Part shown: in pieces, positions 34,246-42,080 of the stretch
Position numbering within the stretch: position 1 is the stretch's first letter
Layout: each line of letters begins with the position of its first letter
From: Antarctobacter heliothermus
GTDB lineage: Bacteria; Pseudomonadota; Alphaproteobacteria; Rhodobacterales; Rhodobacteraceae
Direction: 5' to 3'
DNA: 64,000 bases
Assembly: GCF_900188425.1 (NCBI RefSeq)
Contig: NZ_FZON01000007.1
Coordinates: 57,399-121,398, forward strand
Notes under the pieces: model-generated
Told to the model about the DNA's origin: nothing
What the model saw: only the letters and a program-made list of their open reading frames with translations
Databases searched by the model: none
Made by a program: the position numbers and the translations under genes

Positions 34246-34317
34246 CCTAACAAGACGTAAATTCGTCTCTGTAACCCATTGATATTGCGTGTGCCAAACG
34301 CTGTCCACGCGTGGACA
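34246..34317 (-). repeat. 72-bp dispersed element, copy 2
   Basis: On the minus strand it reads TGTCCACGCGTGGACA (34302-34317), a 19-bp spacer, then TCAATGGGTTACAGAGACGA and the rest of the 37-bp block ending GTTAGG (34246). It ends four bases from the permease stop codon and 40 bases upstream of the thioesterase start. Conservation with copies 3 and 4 is near perfect outside the spacer. Confidence 0.9.
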
Positions 34318-34321
34318 CCCC

Positions 34322-35128
34322 TCAGCGGATCAGGTTCATCCGCAGCCTGATCCGCCCCCGAACGTCCTGCGGCAGGTGCCGATTGAGCCGCCGGTTCATC
34401 AGCCCGAACAGGCTGATGATCACCAGCGTCACAAGGATGAAATACCCCGCAAGGATCGGGTAGGGCACGAAGGGATTAAAGGTCTTGTCGGCAAAATAGC
34501 TGGCGTAATACAGCGCGTCGCCCTTTTGCCGCCACGCCGGAAAACCCGACAGATAGACCAGCGTGGTCGCATGAAACAAAAAGATCGCCTCATTGGTGTA
34601 GGCCGGCCAAGCCAGCCGCAGCATCGTCGGCCAGGTGATCTTGCGGAATTTTGTCCAGCCCGAGAACCCATACGCATCCGCCGCGTCCAAGTCCCCCTTG
34701 GGGATCGACAAGAGCGCGCCGTAAAAGATCTCACCCGAATAGGCGGCAGTGTTCAGAAACAACACGATCGCAGCACCCAGCCACGCTGCCGTGAAGGGAT
34801 CAAAGATCGGCGAGACCGATTTCAGGCTGAGAAAGGCGAAATAGGCAAAGAAGAACTGGATGAACAACGGGCTGCCGCGAAAGACAAAGATGAACCACTC
34901 GCTGGGTTTGCGCAGCAGCGGATTCGCCGTCGCCTTGCCCAGGGCCACGGCGGTCGCCAGAAAGAACCCCGACACCAGCGCGATCACCCCGAAATAGATG
35001 TTCCAGATCATCCCGGAGCCGATCAGCACCACCTGCTGACACAGGGTAAAATTTTCCCTCGGCAGCAACCGCTCACCGATCCCGATGGAGCGCAGGCTGT
35101 AGTCGGCAATGGTCTCCCAGCAGCTCAT
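34322..35128 (-). CDS. Polar amino acid ABC transporter permease, second subunit
   Basis: This 268-residue protein has about five membrane helices with the HisM/GlnP-type permease core. GSGMIWNIYFGVIALVSGFFLA is at the start, and the cytoplasmic EAA-like loop is in GDLDAADAYGFSGWTKFRKITWP. It forms the translocation channel with the product of the preceding gene, whose stop codon it overlaps (ATGA). The substrate is likely a basic or polar amino acid, or an amine given the neighbouring Puu-like genes. It is the last gene of the ABC operon. Confidence 0.88.
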   Translation of the reverse strand: MSCWETIADYSLRSIGIGERLLPRENFTLCQQVVLIGSGMIWNIYFGVIALVSGFFLATAVALGKATANPLLRKPSEWFIFVFRGSPLFIQFFFAYFAFLSLKSVSPIFDPFTAAWLGAAIVLFLNTAAYSGEIFYGALLSIPKGDLDAADAYGFSGWTKFRKITWPTMLRLAWPAYTNEAIFLFHATTLVYLSGFPAWRQKGDALYYASYFADKTFNPFVPYPILAGYFILVTLVIISLFGLMNRRLNRHLPQDVRGRIRLRMNLIR

Positions 35129-36006
35129 GCCGTCTTCCTCTGCGCTTCGCCGCCGGTGGTGGCCTGGCCTTTGGTCAGACGTTTCATGATCCGGTCAAGT
35201 GCCACCTCGGAGACGCGGGTGAAGGCGAGGTAAAACACCAGCAACCCAAGGAAATACCACATCCGCCAATCGCCGTGCGGATAGTCGGTAAAGCGCGGGG
35301 TCTTGGAACCGCCCAGCTCGCGCGCCCAATACACGATATCCTCGACCCCCAGCAGGAACAGCAGCGGCGTCGCCTTGATCAGCACCATCCAGAGGTTGGA
35401 CAGGCCTGGCAGGGCAAAGACCCACATCTGCGGCACCAGAATGCGCCAGAAACACTGGCGCTGGCTCATGCCATAGGCCTCGGCCGTTTCCAGCTGCGCG
35501 CGCGGCACCGCCCGCATCGCGCCGTACAGAACGTTGGCCGCGAAGGCGCCAAAGACGATGGCAAAGGTCAGAACCGCCAGAAAGAACCCATAGGTCTCAT
35601 GTATCCATTGCGCCGAATTGCCCTGCGGCAGCTTGGCTGCCGCGCAGACGACAAAGTCATTGCCCTGTCGGATCGGCTGATCCCAGTCGGGGCATTTCAC
35701 CTCGTGCCGGATCCACTCAAAAAACTGGTCCAGCGCGATGACAAAGAACAGGAAAAATGCGATGTCGGGCACGCCGCGCACAATGGCGACATACCCCCGC
35801 CCCAGAAGGCTGAGCGGCAAGAACCGCGACCGCGCCGCCGCCGCCCCGGCAAAGCCAAAGGCCAGCGCAACCGGCGCGGTGATCGCCAGCAAAAGCAGGA
35901 CGGTGCCCACCGACCAGTAGATCGCCATATGCTTGCCCGTGGTCAGGTAGCAGGCCATCCATGCCGGAGTGTCGAGTATACTTGGGTCAGTGCAAAAGCT
36001 GAACAT
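35125..36006 (-). CDS. Polar amino acid ABC transporter permease, first subunit
   Basis: This 293-residue protein has several membrane helices. The conserved permease loop is ETAEAYGMSQRQCFWRILVPQ (EAA motif variant A-YG----), and RGVPDIAFFLFFVIALDQ is typical of the HisQ/ArtQ group. An insert of about 55 residues with two cysteines (CPDWDQPIRQGNDFVVCAAA) lies between helices, longer than in standard HisQ. ATG 36006 is chosen because the upstream extension crosses a strong intergenic hairpin. It follows the binding-protein gene by 40 bases. Confidence 0.85.
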   Translation of the reverse strand: MFSFCTDPSILDTPAWMACYLTTGKHMAIYWSVGTVLLLLAITAPVALAFGFAGAAAARSRFLPLSLLGRGYVAIVRGVPDIAFFLFFVIALDQFFEWIRHEVKCPDWDQPIRQGNDFVVCAAAKLPQGNSAQWIHETYGFFLAVLTFAIVFGAFAANVLYGAMRAVPRAQLETAEAYGMSQRQCFWRILVPQMWVFALPGLSNLWMVLIKATPLLFLLGVEDIVYWARELGGSKTPRFTDYPHGDWRMWYFLGLLVFYLAFTRVSEVALDRIMKRLTKGQATTGGEAQRKTA

Positions 36007-36015
36007 CGCGTAAGC

Positions 36016-36036
36016 GGGCGGGGCATTGCCCCGCCC
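36016..36036 (-). other. Intercistronic hairpin between binding protein and permease genes
   Basis: GGGCGGGGC (36016-36024) pairs perfectly with GCCCCGCCC (36028-36036) around a three-base loop, with no T-tract. Hairpins at this position in ABC operons commonly stabilise the binding-protein mRNA or reduce downstream expression, giving excess binding protein. That function is inferred from position. Confidence 0.6.
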
Positions 36037-36046
36037 GGCCCGTGCA

Positions 36047-36772
36047 TCAGAAGGTTTCGCCAACCTCCCACTTGGTGATCAGGTCGTTCAGCGTGCCGTC
36101 GTCCTTCATGGACTGGATCGCCGCGTCGAACTTTGCGCGCAACTCACCGTCGCTTTCGCGCAGGCCCATGCCGATGCCGCCACCGATCAGGACATCGTCC
36201 CCGGCAAAGGCAAGCTCGGCGTCCGCTTCGGCGATTGGCGACAGGAACGCCTTGTCGGCCAGAACCGCGTCGGCCTCACCATTGCGCACGGCGGCGATGG
36301 TTTCATCCGGCGTGGCGAATTCTACCAGCGTGGCACCCATCTCGGCGATGTAGGAGGCCTGGATCGTGCCGGACTGCGCAGCGAAAATGCCGCCTTCCAT
36401 GTCCAGTTCCGCGCCCTCGGGGGCGAGAAAGGCGGACGGGTCCGGCTGGGTGTAGTTCTGGGTGAAATCAATCACCTCGTCGCGTTCGTCGGTGATCGAC
36501 ATGCCCGCGATGATGGTGTCGTAGTTGCCCGACACGAGGTTCGGGATGATCGAATCCCACTCGTTCGTGACCCATTCGCAGGTCAGTTCGGCGCGCTTGC
36601 ACAGCTCATCGCCCAAATCGCGCTCAAACCCGTCCACTTCGCCGGCGTCGTTGATGAAGTTGTAAGGCGCATAAGCCCCTTCGGTGCCCATCCGCACAAC
36701 CGAATGGCTTTCCGCCCAGGCCGCGCCCGCAAGCATCGCCAGCGCCGCCGTTCCGATCATCAGTTTTTTCAT
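36047..36772 (-). CDS. Family 3 extracellular solute-binding protein of the amino acid ABC transporter
   Basis: This 241-residue protein has a signal peptide (MKKLMIGTAALAMLAGAAWA, cleavage near 20). It then carries family 3 motifs: VRMGTEGAYAPYNFINDAGEVDGFERDLGDELCKRA and a second-lobe motif DAVLADKAFLSPI. GFERDL is the usual ligand-binding region of His/Lys/Arg/ornithine receptors. It captures the solute in the periplasm for the permeases encoded downstream. It follows the ATPase gene by 61 bases. The ligand is likely a basic amino acid or diamine; this is inference. Confidence 0.88.
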   Translation of the reverse strand: MKKLMIGTAALAMLAGAAWAESHSVVRMGTEGAYAPYNFINDAGEVDGFERDLGDELCKRAELTCEWVTNEWDSIIPNLVSGNYDTIIAGMSITDERDEVIDFTQNYTQPDPSAFLAPEGAELDMEGGIFAAQSGTIQASYIAEMGATLVEFATPDETIAAVRNGEADAVLADKAFLSPIAEADAELAFAGDDVLIGGGIGMGLRESDGELRAKFDAAIQSMKDDGTLNDLITKWEVGETF

Positions 36773-36833
36773 ATCGTTACTCCCTGTTGTTTCGACGGCC
36801 GGTTCGCCGCCTGTCTTTCCGCAGACCTTTGGC

Positions 36834-37607
36834 CTACGCGTGTACGGTCGACTTCAGGAAACCCTGCAGTCGTTCCGACTTGGGCGCGCCGAAGAGTGTT
36901 TCCGGCGGCCCCTGTTCCTCGATCAGGCCCTGATGGAGAAAGACCACATGATTGCTCACATCCGAGGCCATTTTCATGTCATGGGTCACGATCAGCATCG
37001 TGCGCCCCTCTTGCGCCAGCGATTTGATGACGCGGACAACTTCCTGTTCCAGTTCGGGGTCCAGCGCGCTGGTCGGCTCATCGAACAGCAGCGCCTCGGG
37101 CTCCATGCACAGGGCGCGGGCAATGGCGGCGCGTTGTTGCTGGCCGCCTGATAATTGCGCCGGGTAGGCGTCACATTTGTCGCCGATCCCCACCTTGTCC
37201 AGATAGCCGCGCGCCGCCTGTTCTACCTCTGCCCGGTCGCGGCCCAGCACAGTCACCGGCGCCTCCATGACGTTTTGCAGGATCGTCATGTGGGCCCAAA
37301 GATTGAACTGCTGAAAGACCATCGACAGATTCGTGCGGATGCGCAGAACTTGTTTGGCGTCGGCAGGGCGTCGGTTGTGGCCGGTGCCCTTCCAGAGGAC
37401 CGGCTCTCCCTTGAACAGGATTTCGCCCTGCTGGCTGTCTTCAAGCAGGTTACAACAGCGCAGCAGCGTGGATTTGCCCGACCCGGACGACCCAATTAGT
37501 GAGACGACGTCACCCTTGTGCGCGGTGATGTCGACACCCTTGATAACCTCAAGCGACCCATAGGCCTTGTGCAGGTTGCGGATTTCGATAACTGGCTGGG
37601 TCGCCAT
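36834..37607 (-). CDS. Polar amino acid ABC transporter ATPase
   Basis: This 257-residue protein has all ABC ATPase motifs: Walker A GSSGSGKST (39-47), the Q-loop in MVFQQFNLWAHMTI, the signature LSGGQQQR and Walker B LLFDEPTSALDPEL. It also has a His switch in IVTHDMKMA. The HisP/GlnQ class fits its length and the insert after the Walker A region. It powers the transporter encoded by the three following genes and starts that operon. The upstream gap of 108 bases should hold the promoter; I see no confident -35/-10. Confidence 0.93.
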   Translation of the reverse strand: MATQPVIEIRNLHKAYGSLEVIKGVDITAHKGDVVSLIGSSGSGKSTLLRCCNLLEDSQQGEILFKGEPVLWKGTGHNRRPADAKQVLRIRTNLSMVFQQFNLWAHMTILQNVMEAPVTVLGRDRAEVEQAARGYLDKVGIGDKCDAYPAQLSGGQQQRAAIARALCMEPEALLFDEPTSALDPELEQEVVRVIKSLAQEGRTMLIVTHDMKMASDVSNHVVFLHQGLIEEQGPPETLFGAPKSERLQGFLKSTVHA

Positions 37608-37715
37608 GCAGTTCCTGCCTGTTGCTCAGATCTGCAACAGATTGGCGGCAAGACGACAGGGTTGCAATCGAGAAATCGCCCGGAGGCGGCCTTGGGAGAC
37701 CATGATGACCAAAGG

Positions 37716-38456
37716 TCAGGCGATGGCGCGGGTCTGCGGCGGCGGCGACGGGATCGGGACGGCCAGGTAATCGGCGTTGCTGATTCGGGTCAGCCCGACA
37801 GGCCCCCCCATCGCGGTGCGGGTTTCTGCGGGGATGTCGTCCAGCGCCGCGGCCAATGCGTCGTGCAGGGGGGCGGGATCGTTTCCGATTGCAGTGATCA
37901 GCGCCAGACCGGCGGTCGGTGTGCTGCGGTCTATCACCTGCAATGCCTCTGCGATGGTCGGGTCCAGCAGGCACAGGATGCGCCAGGTCACCGCGTCGAC
38001 ATAGGCCACGTCTGCGCGCCCGTCGATGACCGCGCTGACAGATTTCCGGTGGGCGCCGGTTTCCAGGTATCCGGCAAAACCGCGCGCCCGTGTCGATCCC
38101 CAGCCGGACTGGCTGTCGGGTTGGTTGAAGGCAAGGCGCAGGTCACCTTGGTCGCGGGTTTCGCCACGGCGGGCCAGCACGACCGAATGGTAGTACCCCG
38201 GCGGCGTGTCCGGCAGCGCATAGTCGAAAGTGGCCACATAGGTCACACGGTCGCGCAGCCTGTCCCGAAACGGCAGGCCGCAGGTGTGTGACAGAATCAG
38301 ATCCGGCGCCATCCAGTGCGCATACCAGTCCTCGGGCAGGGCATCGGGGGTGGTCAGCGGTGGCAAATGCGGCAGGCGTTGCTGCACCGCATCCCAGAAC
38401 AACGCCCAATGCTGCGCCGTCTCGCGCTGCCAGTACATCGGAAGGCTGGCAATCAT
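37716..38456 (-). CDS. PhnD/SsuA/transferrin-like substrate-binding domain protein
   Basis: This 246-residue protein has the pattern of phosphonate-binding-like proteins: MIASLPMYWQRETAQHWALFWD, DLILSHTCGLPFRD, GYYHSVVLARR, GWGSTRARGFAGYLE and ADVAYVDAVTWRIL. It lacks an obvious signal peptide at this start, so it may be cytoplasmic or use another start. There is no transporter partner. Its ATG overlaps the stop of a TerB-domain gene (ATGA), so it is translated with it. The binding ligand and the link to TerB are unknown. Confidence 0.7.
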   Translation of the reverse strand: MIASLPMYWQRETAQHWALFWDAVQQRLPHLPPLTTPDALPEDWYAHWMAPDLILSHTCGLPFRDRLRDRVTYVATFDYALPDTPPGYYHSVVLARRGETRDQGDLRLAFNQPDSQSGWGSTRARGFAGYLETGAHRKSVSAVIDGRADVAYVDAVTWRILCLLDPTIAEALQVIDRSTPTAGLALITAIGNDPAPLHDALAAALDDIPAETRTAMGGPVGLTRISNADYLAVPIPSPPPQTRAIA

Positions 38457-38893
38457 CCGTCTTTGTCCACTCGTCGCCGCGCAAGCGCGCTGTCTCGGTC
38501 GTTGACGCCCAGCAGGTTGGACACCAGGCGCAGCAGCGCGTCCTCTTCGGCCTCGCGCACGCCGTCTGCCAGCACAACCTGCCACAGCGCCTCTATCACG
38601 CCGATGCGGTCGTCGTAGGGCACCGCATCCTTGATCGCGCGGGTAAAGCGCACGGTGTCGGGGGCCTCTGTTTCCAGCGTTTCGCCCTCGCTGCGCAGCC
38701 GGGTCGCCTCGAACGGGGAAAGTCCGTATCGGGTGGCGACGATCCGGTCGATGCGCGCCTTTTCGGCGTCGTCGAAATCGCCGTCGGACCGGGCGACCCG
38801 CACCAGCAGGGCGGTCAGCGCAAGGCGGGCATCCGCATCGGGCAGCGGGGCGGGGTCTGGCGCGGTCAGGCGCTTGAGAAAATCTGCAAACAT
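38453..38893 (-). CDS. TerB-domain protein, second of a tandem pair
   Basis: This 146-residue protein is a single TerB (tellurite resistance/co-chaperone) domain. Helical bundle motifs are ALLVRVARSDGDFDDAEKARIDRIV and VIEALWQVVLADGVREAEEDALLRLVSNLLGV, whose repeated DG...EE metal-binding-like loops are diagnostic. TerB proteins bind divalent metals and appear in stress and defence systems, but single-domain versions are often unassigned. It is a paralogue of the gene just upstream, and its stop overlaps the next start. Confidence 0.8.
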   Translation of the reverse strand: MFADFLKRLTAPDPAPLPDADARLALTALLVRVARSDGDFDDAEKARIDRIVATRYGLSPFEATRLRSEGETLETEAPDTVRFTRAIKDAVPYDDRIGVIEALWQVVLADGVREAEEDALLRLVSNLLGVNDRDSALARRRVDKDG

Positions 38894-38932
38894 GGCGTTG
38901 ATATAGGCCCGCACGACGGCGGACACAAACCC

Positions 38933-39376
38933 TCAGGGAATGACAGCGGCGCTGCGGGCGGCCTCGTTGTCGGCAGGCGCCACGCCAAGCGCGTCTTCGA
39001 TCAGCTGAACCAGCGACGCCTCGCGGGCATCGGTGATCCCGTCGGCCCAGGCCACCTGCCACAGTGCCTGCACCGTCTCGACCCGGTGGGCATAGTCGAC
39101 ATTCTCACGGATCAGCGCCGACATCCGGGCATCATCGGTGATCTCATGCGCCAGCCGTTCACAGGTGGCGCGCATCTTGGCCGCCTCCACCGGGTTGAGG
39201 CCAAATGCCTTGGACAAGGTCCGGTCGATCTGGCTGATTTCCTCAAAGAGGTAGGTGTTGTCGGCCTGTGCGACCCGCACAAGCAGCGTCCCCAATGCCA
39301 GTTTGGCGTCGGGTTCCGGCAGTGGTTCCGGCTTGCGGGGGCCGTGGTGAAAAAAGGCTTTCAATCGGTCGAACAT
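38933..39376 (-). CDS. TerB-domain protein, first of a tandem pair
   Basis: This 147-residue protein is a single TerB domain: TLLVRVAQADNTYLFEEISQIDRTL and VQALWQVAWADGITDAREASLVQLIEDALGV. It has the same layout as the neighbour downstream, so the pair arose by duplication, but identity is moderate. The DN in place of DG in the first loop may alter metal binding. An N-terminal extension to 39412 is possible; ATG 39376 is preferred since the paralogue starts at the same point. It begins the three-gene unit. Confidence 0.78.
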   Translation of the reverse strand: MFDRLKAFFHHGPRKPEPLPEPDAKLALGTLLVRVAQADNTYLFEEISQIDRTLSKAFGLNPVEAAKMRATCERLAHEITDDARMSALIRENVDYAHRVETVQALWQVAWADGITDAREASLVQLIEDALGVAPADNEAARSAAVIP

Positions 39377-39437
39377 GGGCGGCACTCCGCGTGGTTTGGC
39401 CTTGGGTAACATGGTCCGCGCAACGGCGCCACGCGCC

Positions 39438-40220
39438 TCAAGCGGCCAGTTTGGCGAATTGTGCCGACAGTGTTTTCAACGCCTCATCCAGCCCCCAGGG
39501 CGGGTTGACGATGAACAGGCCAGAGCCAGTCATTCGGTGGCCGTCGCGTGCCGGGGGAAAGGTGACCTCATGGCGCAGCCCGTCGGGGAAATGATCCTGC
39601 AAGGTGCGCAGCATCGGGGCATGGGGGGCGTCGTTCAGCAGTGGATACCACAGGATCATCGCTCCGACGTTCCACTTGCGGGCGACCTGTGCCATCGCCT
39701 TGGGGACGGTGGTGTAGTCGGTCTTGATCTCCCAGCTGGGGTCGATCAGCACCAGGCCCCGGCGGGGGTCGGGGGGGCACAGGCTTTGGATCAGGGCAAA
39801 GCCGTCCTCGAGGTAGACCCGCGTATTTGGCGCGCGCACGACCTGTTTCAGGGCGGCGTGTTCCTGCGGGTGAAGCTCTGCGAGATGGAGCCTGTCGGTC
39901 GCGCGCAGGAGGTTTTGCGCGATGAGGGGAGAGCCGGGATAGGCGGTTGCGCCGTGGGTGTCCTGCACCTGGGCCAGGGCGCGGGCATAGGGATGATCCG
40001 GGGCGAACCATGCGGAGGCAAGGGTAATCCCCTTGGCGGCCTCACCTGTCTTGCGCGCCTCGGCCCCCGACAGGTCATACAGGCCCCGCCCGGCGTGGGT
40101 CTCGATATAGGTGATCGGCTTGGGCTTGCGGGTCAGGTAATCGAGGCACCACGCGAGGACCGCGTGTTTGTGGACATCGGCGAGGTTTCCGGCGTGATAG
40201 GCGTGTTGATACGACAGCAT
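39438..40220 (-). CDS. rlmJ: 23S rRNA (adenine-N6)-methyltransferase RlmJ
   Basis: This 260-residue protein matches RlmJ: the N terminus MLSYQHAYHAGNLADVHKH is essentially a signature. ITYIETHAGRGLYDLSG binds S-adenosylmethionine, and LVLIDPSWE is the methyltransferase DPPY-like motif. It methylates A2030 (E. coli numbering) of 23S rRNA. It is a single gene. The 72-bp repeat copy 3 sits 70 bases upstream of its start. Confidence 0.93.
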   Translation of the reverse strand: MLSYQHAYHAGNLADVHKHAVLAWCLDYLTRKPKPITYIETHAGRGLYDLSGAEARKTGEAAKGITLASAWFAPDHPYARALAQVQDTHGATAYPGSPLIAQNLLRATDRLHLAELHPQEHAALKQVVRAPNTRVYLEDGFALIQSLCPPDPRRGLVLIDPSWEIKTDYTTVPKAMAQVARKWNVGAMILWYPLLNDAPHAPMLRTLQDHFPDGLRHEVTFPPARDGHRMTGSGLFIVNPPWGLDEALKTLSAQFAKLAA

Positions 40221-40290
40221 GATCGTCGCCTAAGGCCTTGGCAGGTCACTGGCAAGGGCGCTTGCACGCGACTGGCAGCGGGGTGAGGGC

Positions 40291-40362
40291 TGTCCACATG
40301 TGGACACTGTTCGGGGTGTTTGAAATCAATGGGTTACAGAGACGGTTTTACTTTGCGTTAGG
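40291..40362 (+). repeat. 72-bp dispersed element, copy 3
   Basis: Palindrome TGTCCACATGTGGACA (40291-40306; here the centre is CATG, where the other copies have CGCG) is followed by a 19-bp spacer. The 37-bp block TCAATGGGTTACAGAGACGG... then ends GTTAGG at 40362. The centre change is symmetric, keeping the palindrome perfect, which suggests selection for symmetry or gene conversion. Confidence 0.9.
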
Positions 40363-41117
40363 GATTGAGGCGCGCGTGGTGAGGTGACAGCCGCACCCTG
40401 CGGGCGCTTGGCCTGCGGGTGATCTTTGCCGTTCAGGCCGCCCCGCCAGTGTGTTTTCCATCGCGTGACGGCGCAGGGGCGGGCGAAGTCAGACACGCCG
40501 GACACTGTCGCCCACCAGCGTCTTTTCGGCCTTCCTTTGCGCGCCTTTGCGCGCGGGCGCGCCCTTCGGAGTAGGCAAGGATGGAGAGGGGCGAAAACCG
40601 CGTCCCAAAAATACTGCGGAAAAAATACTGCGGAAAGACGACAGGCACGCCGCCACAAAGTCCATGCGGGGCAAAAATGATCGGGTCCAACATGAAGGCC
40701 CAAAGCCAATGCAGGTCAGTAGAGTCGTCGAGGATGTCCGCCCCCCTATGACGCGGGCGGACGGCTGTCAGGCGAAAATCCGGGCGTTTGGCAGTCTCGA
40801 CAGGGGCCGCAGTCACATGTGCGGACCTGTGATTTCTTTGCAAGACCCCCCTGAATTGACGCTCTCACGGGCTGACGTCTGGCGGAATGCCCGATCCGCC
40901 ACGGGGTGCCAAGCCGTGGCGACATCGGTTCAGGACACCCGCCCGACGCGCCGGACGGACCGGATCAAGTTCGCCCAACCGGGACAGCCTGACCGCTCAC
41001 GGGACTTGCAGGCGCAAGCCCCATGACCTCGGCGGATCTGCGCGGGTGACTGGCAATTGCAGCGCCAGCCGCCAGTCGCCCGGAGGTATTTGATCAGACC
41101 AGTCGCTGTTGGCCGGA
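40363..41117. other. Apparently non-coding stretch between rlmJ and the sugar-acid locus
   Basis: About 755 bases separate the repeat from the first stop of the sugar-acid operon. Open frames on both strands are short, overlap each other and have no good ribosome site or recognisable domain. I call none of them genes. The only structures I see are a 14-bp tandem duplication (40607-40634) and an 11-bp inverted repeat (41044-41054 with 41071-41081). That repeat could end transcription of the minus-strand operon, though without a T-tract. The region may be a decayed gene or a structured RNA. Confidence 0.55.
40607..40634 (+). repeat. Perfect 14-bp tandem duplication
   Basis: AAAAATACTGCGGA occurs at 40607-40620 and again at 40621-40634. 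It lies in the gene-poor stretch and suggests slippage in unconstrained DNA. Confidence 0.9.
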
Positions 41118-42080
41118 TCAGGCCGGCAGGTCGTCTTCGAGGAAATAACGGATGTTGTCCTCAAAGCTCGCGTCGGCCTCCAGCCCCAGACGGGCGGCCT
41201 TTTGCGGGCGGATGTCGTTGCGCCAGCCCTTGAGAATGGGCTCAATCTCGGGCTGCGGTTCCCATGTGATCAGCTTGGCCGGTTCCGGGCCTGCAACGGC
41301 GGTCAGGGCGTCGATCATCTGCCCGATGGTCCAGACCCGGCCCGGCATTGTCATGGTCGGGTTCAGGCCCAGCGCATCGCGGGGGATTTCAGCGCCTTTG
41401 ATCAGGTTTTCGACGCATTTGCGCGGGCTGAGGTAGAAGTGGTGGAAATCCTTGTCCACCGGGCAGTTGGCGGTTTGCCCCTGCAGCGGTTCGCGAAAGA
41501 TCGACGACATAAAGCCAGAGGCGGCGCGGTTGGGTTTGCCGGGGCGCACAGAGATTGTCGGCAGGCGAAAGCCACGCCCGTCGATAAAGCCCTTGCGCGC
41601 ATAGTCGTTGACCAGCAGTTCGCCGATGGCCTTTTGCGCGCCATAGCTGATTTGCGGGTTGGGCAGGGAGTGATCGGTGAAGGGTTGCGGCACCTCGCCG
41701 CCGTAGACGGCGATGGAGGAGGTAAAGACCAGGGCCGGGCAGGTTCCCAGCGCGCGGGCGCGTTCCAGCACGTTCAGCGTGCCCATCATGTTGACCTTGT
41801 AGCCAAAGTCGAAATCCTGTTCGGCGTGGGCCGAAACAACCGCTGCCAGCAGGTAGATCACGTCGGTGCCTGCGGGAATGGCCTGCGCGACCGAGGCGGG
41901 ATCGGTGATGTCACAGGTCAGCGTCTGAACAGGAAAGGGCGCGTCGATCGGGGCCGGATCGGTGATGTCGGCAAGTGTCAGACCCGAGATTTCGGCGTCG
42001 CGCAGGGTGCCGCGTTTGGCAAGCGCGCGGGCGAGTTTCTGGCCGACAAGTCCGGCCCCGCCGAGGATGACGATGTTCAT
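41118..42080 (-). CDS. denD: NAD-dependent epimerase/dehydratase family enzyme, D-erythronate dehydrogenase type
   Basis: This 320-residue protein is an extended SDR with VILGGAGLVGQKLARAL (Gly-rich loop), a catalytic YGAQK (Tyr/Lys pair) and SSIAVYGG. The sequence resembles DenD, which oxidises D-erythronate to 2-oxo-tetronate. Close relatives act on other sugar acids or UDP-sugars. It is last in a four-gene minus-strand operon, overlapping the kinase gene by four bases. A kinase and a beta-hydroxyacid dehydrogenase at this locus fit the tetronate or hexonate idea, but no OtnC-type decarboxylase is visible. Confidence 0.75.
   Translation of the reverse strand: MNIVILGGAGLVGQKLARALAKRGTLRDAEISGLTLADITDPAPIDAPFPVQTLTCDITDPASVAQAIPAGTDVIYLLAAVVSAHAEQDFDFGYKVNMMGTLNVLERARALGTCPALVFTSSIAVYGGEVPQPFTDHSLPNPQISYGAQKAIGELLVNDYARKGFIDGRGFRLPTISVRPGKPNRAASGFMSSIFREPLQGQTANCPVDKDFHHFYLSPRKCVENLIKGAEIPRDALGLNPTMTMPGRVWTIGQMIDALTAVAGPEPAKLITWEPQPEIEPILKGWRNDIRPQKAARLGLEADASFEDNIRYFLEDDLPA

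Noticed and set aside
40326..40843. Two overlapping minus-strand frames of about 130 codons downstream of repeat copy 3
   Set aside because: They occupy the same region in two frames, have no ribosome site, and their codon composition looks like non-coding DNA.
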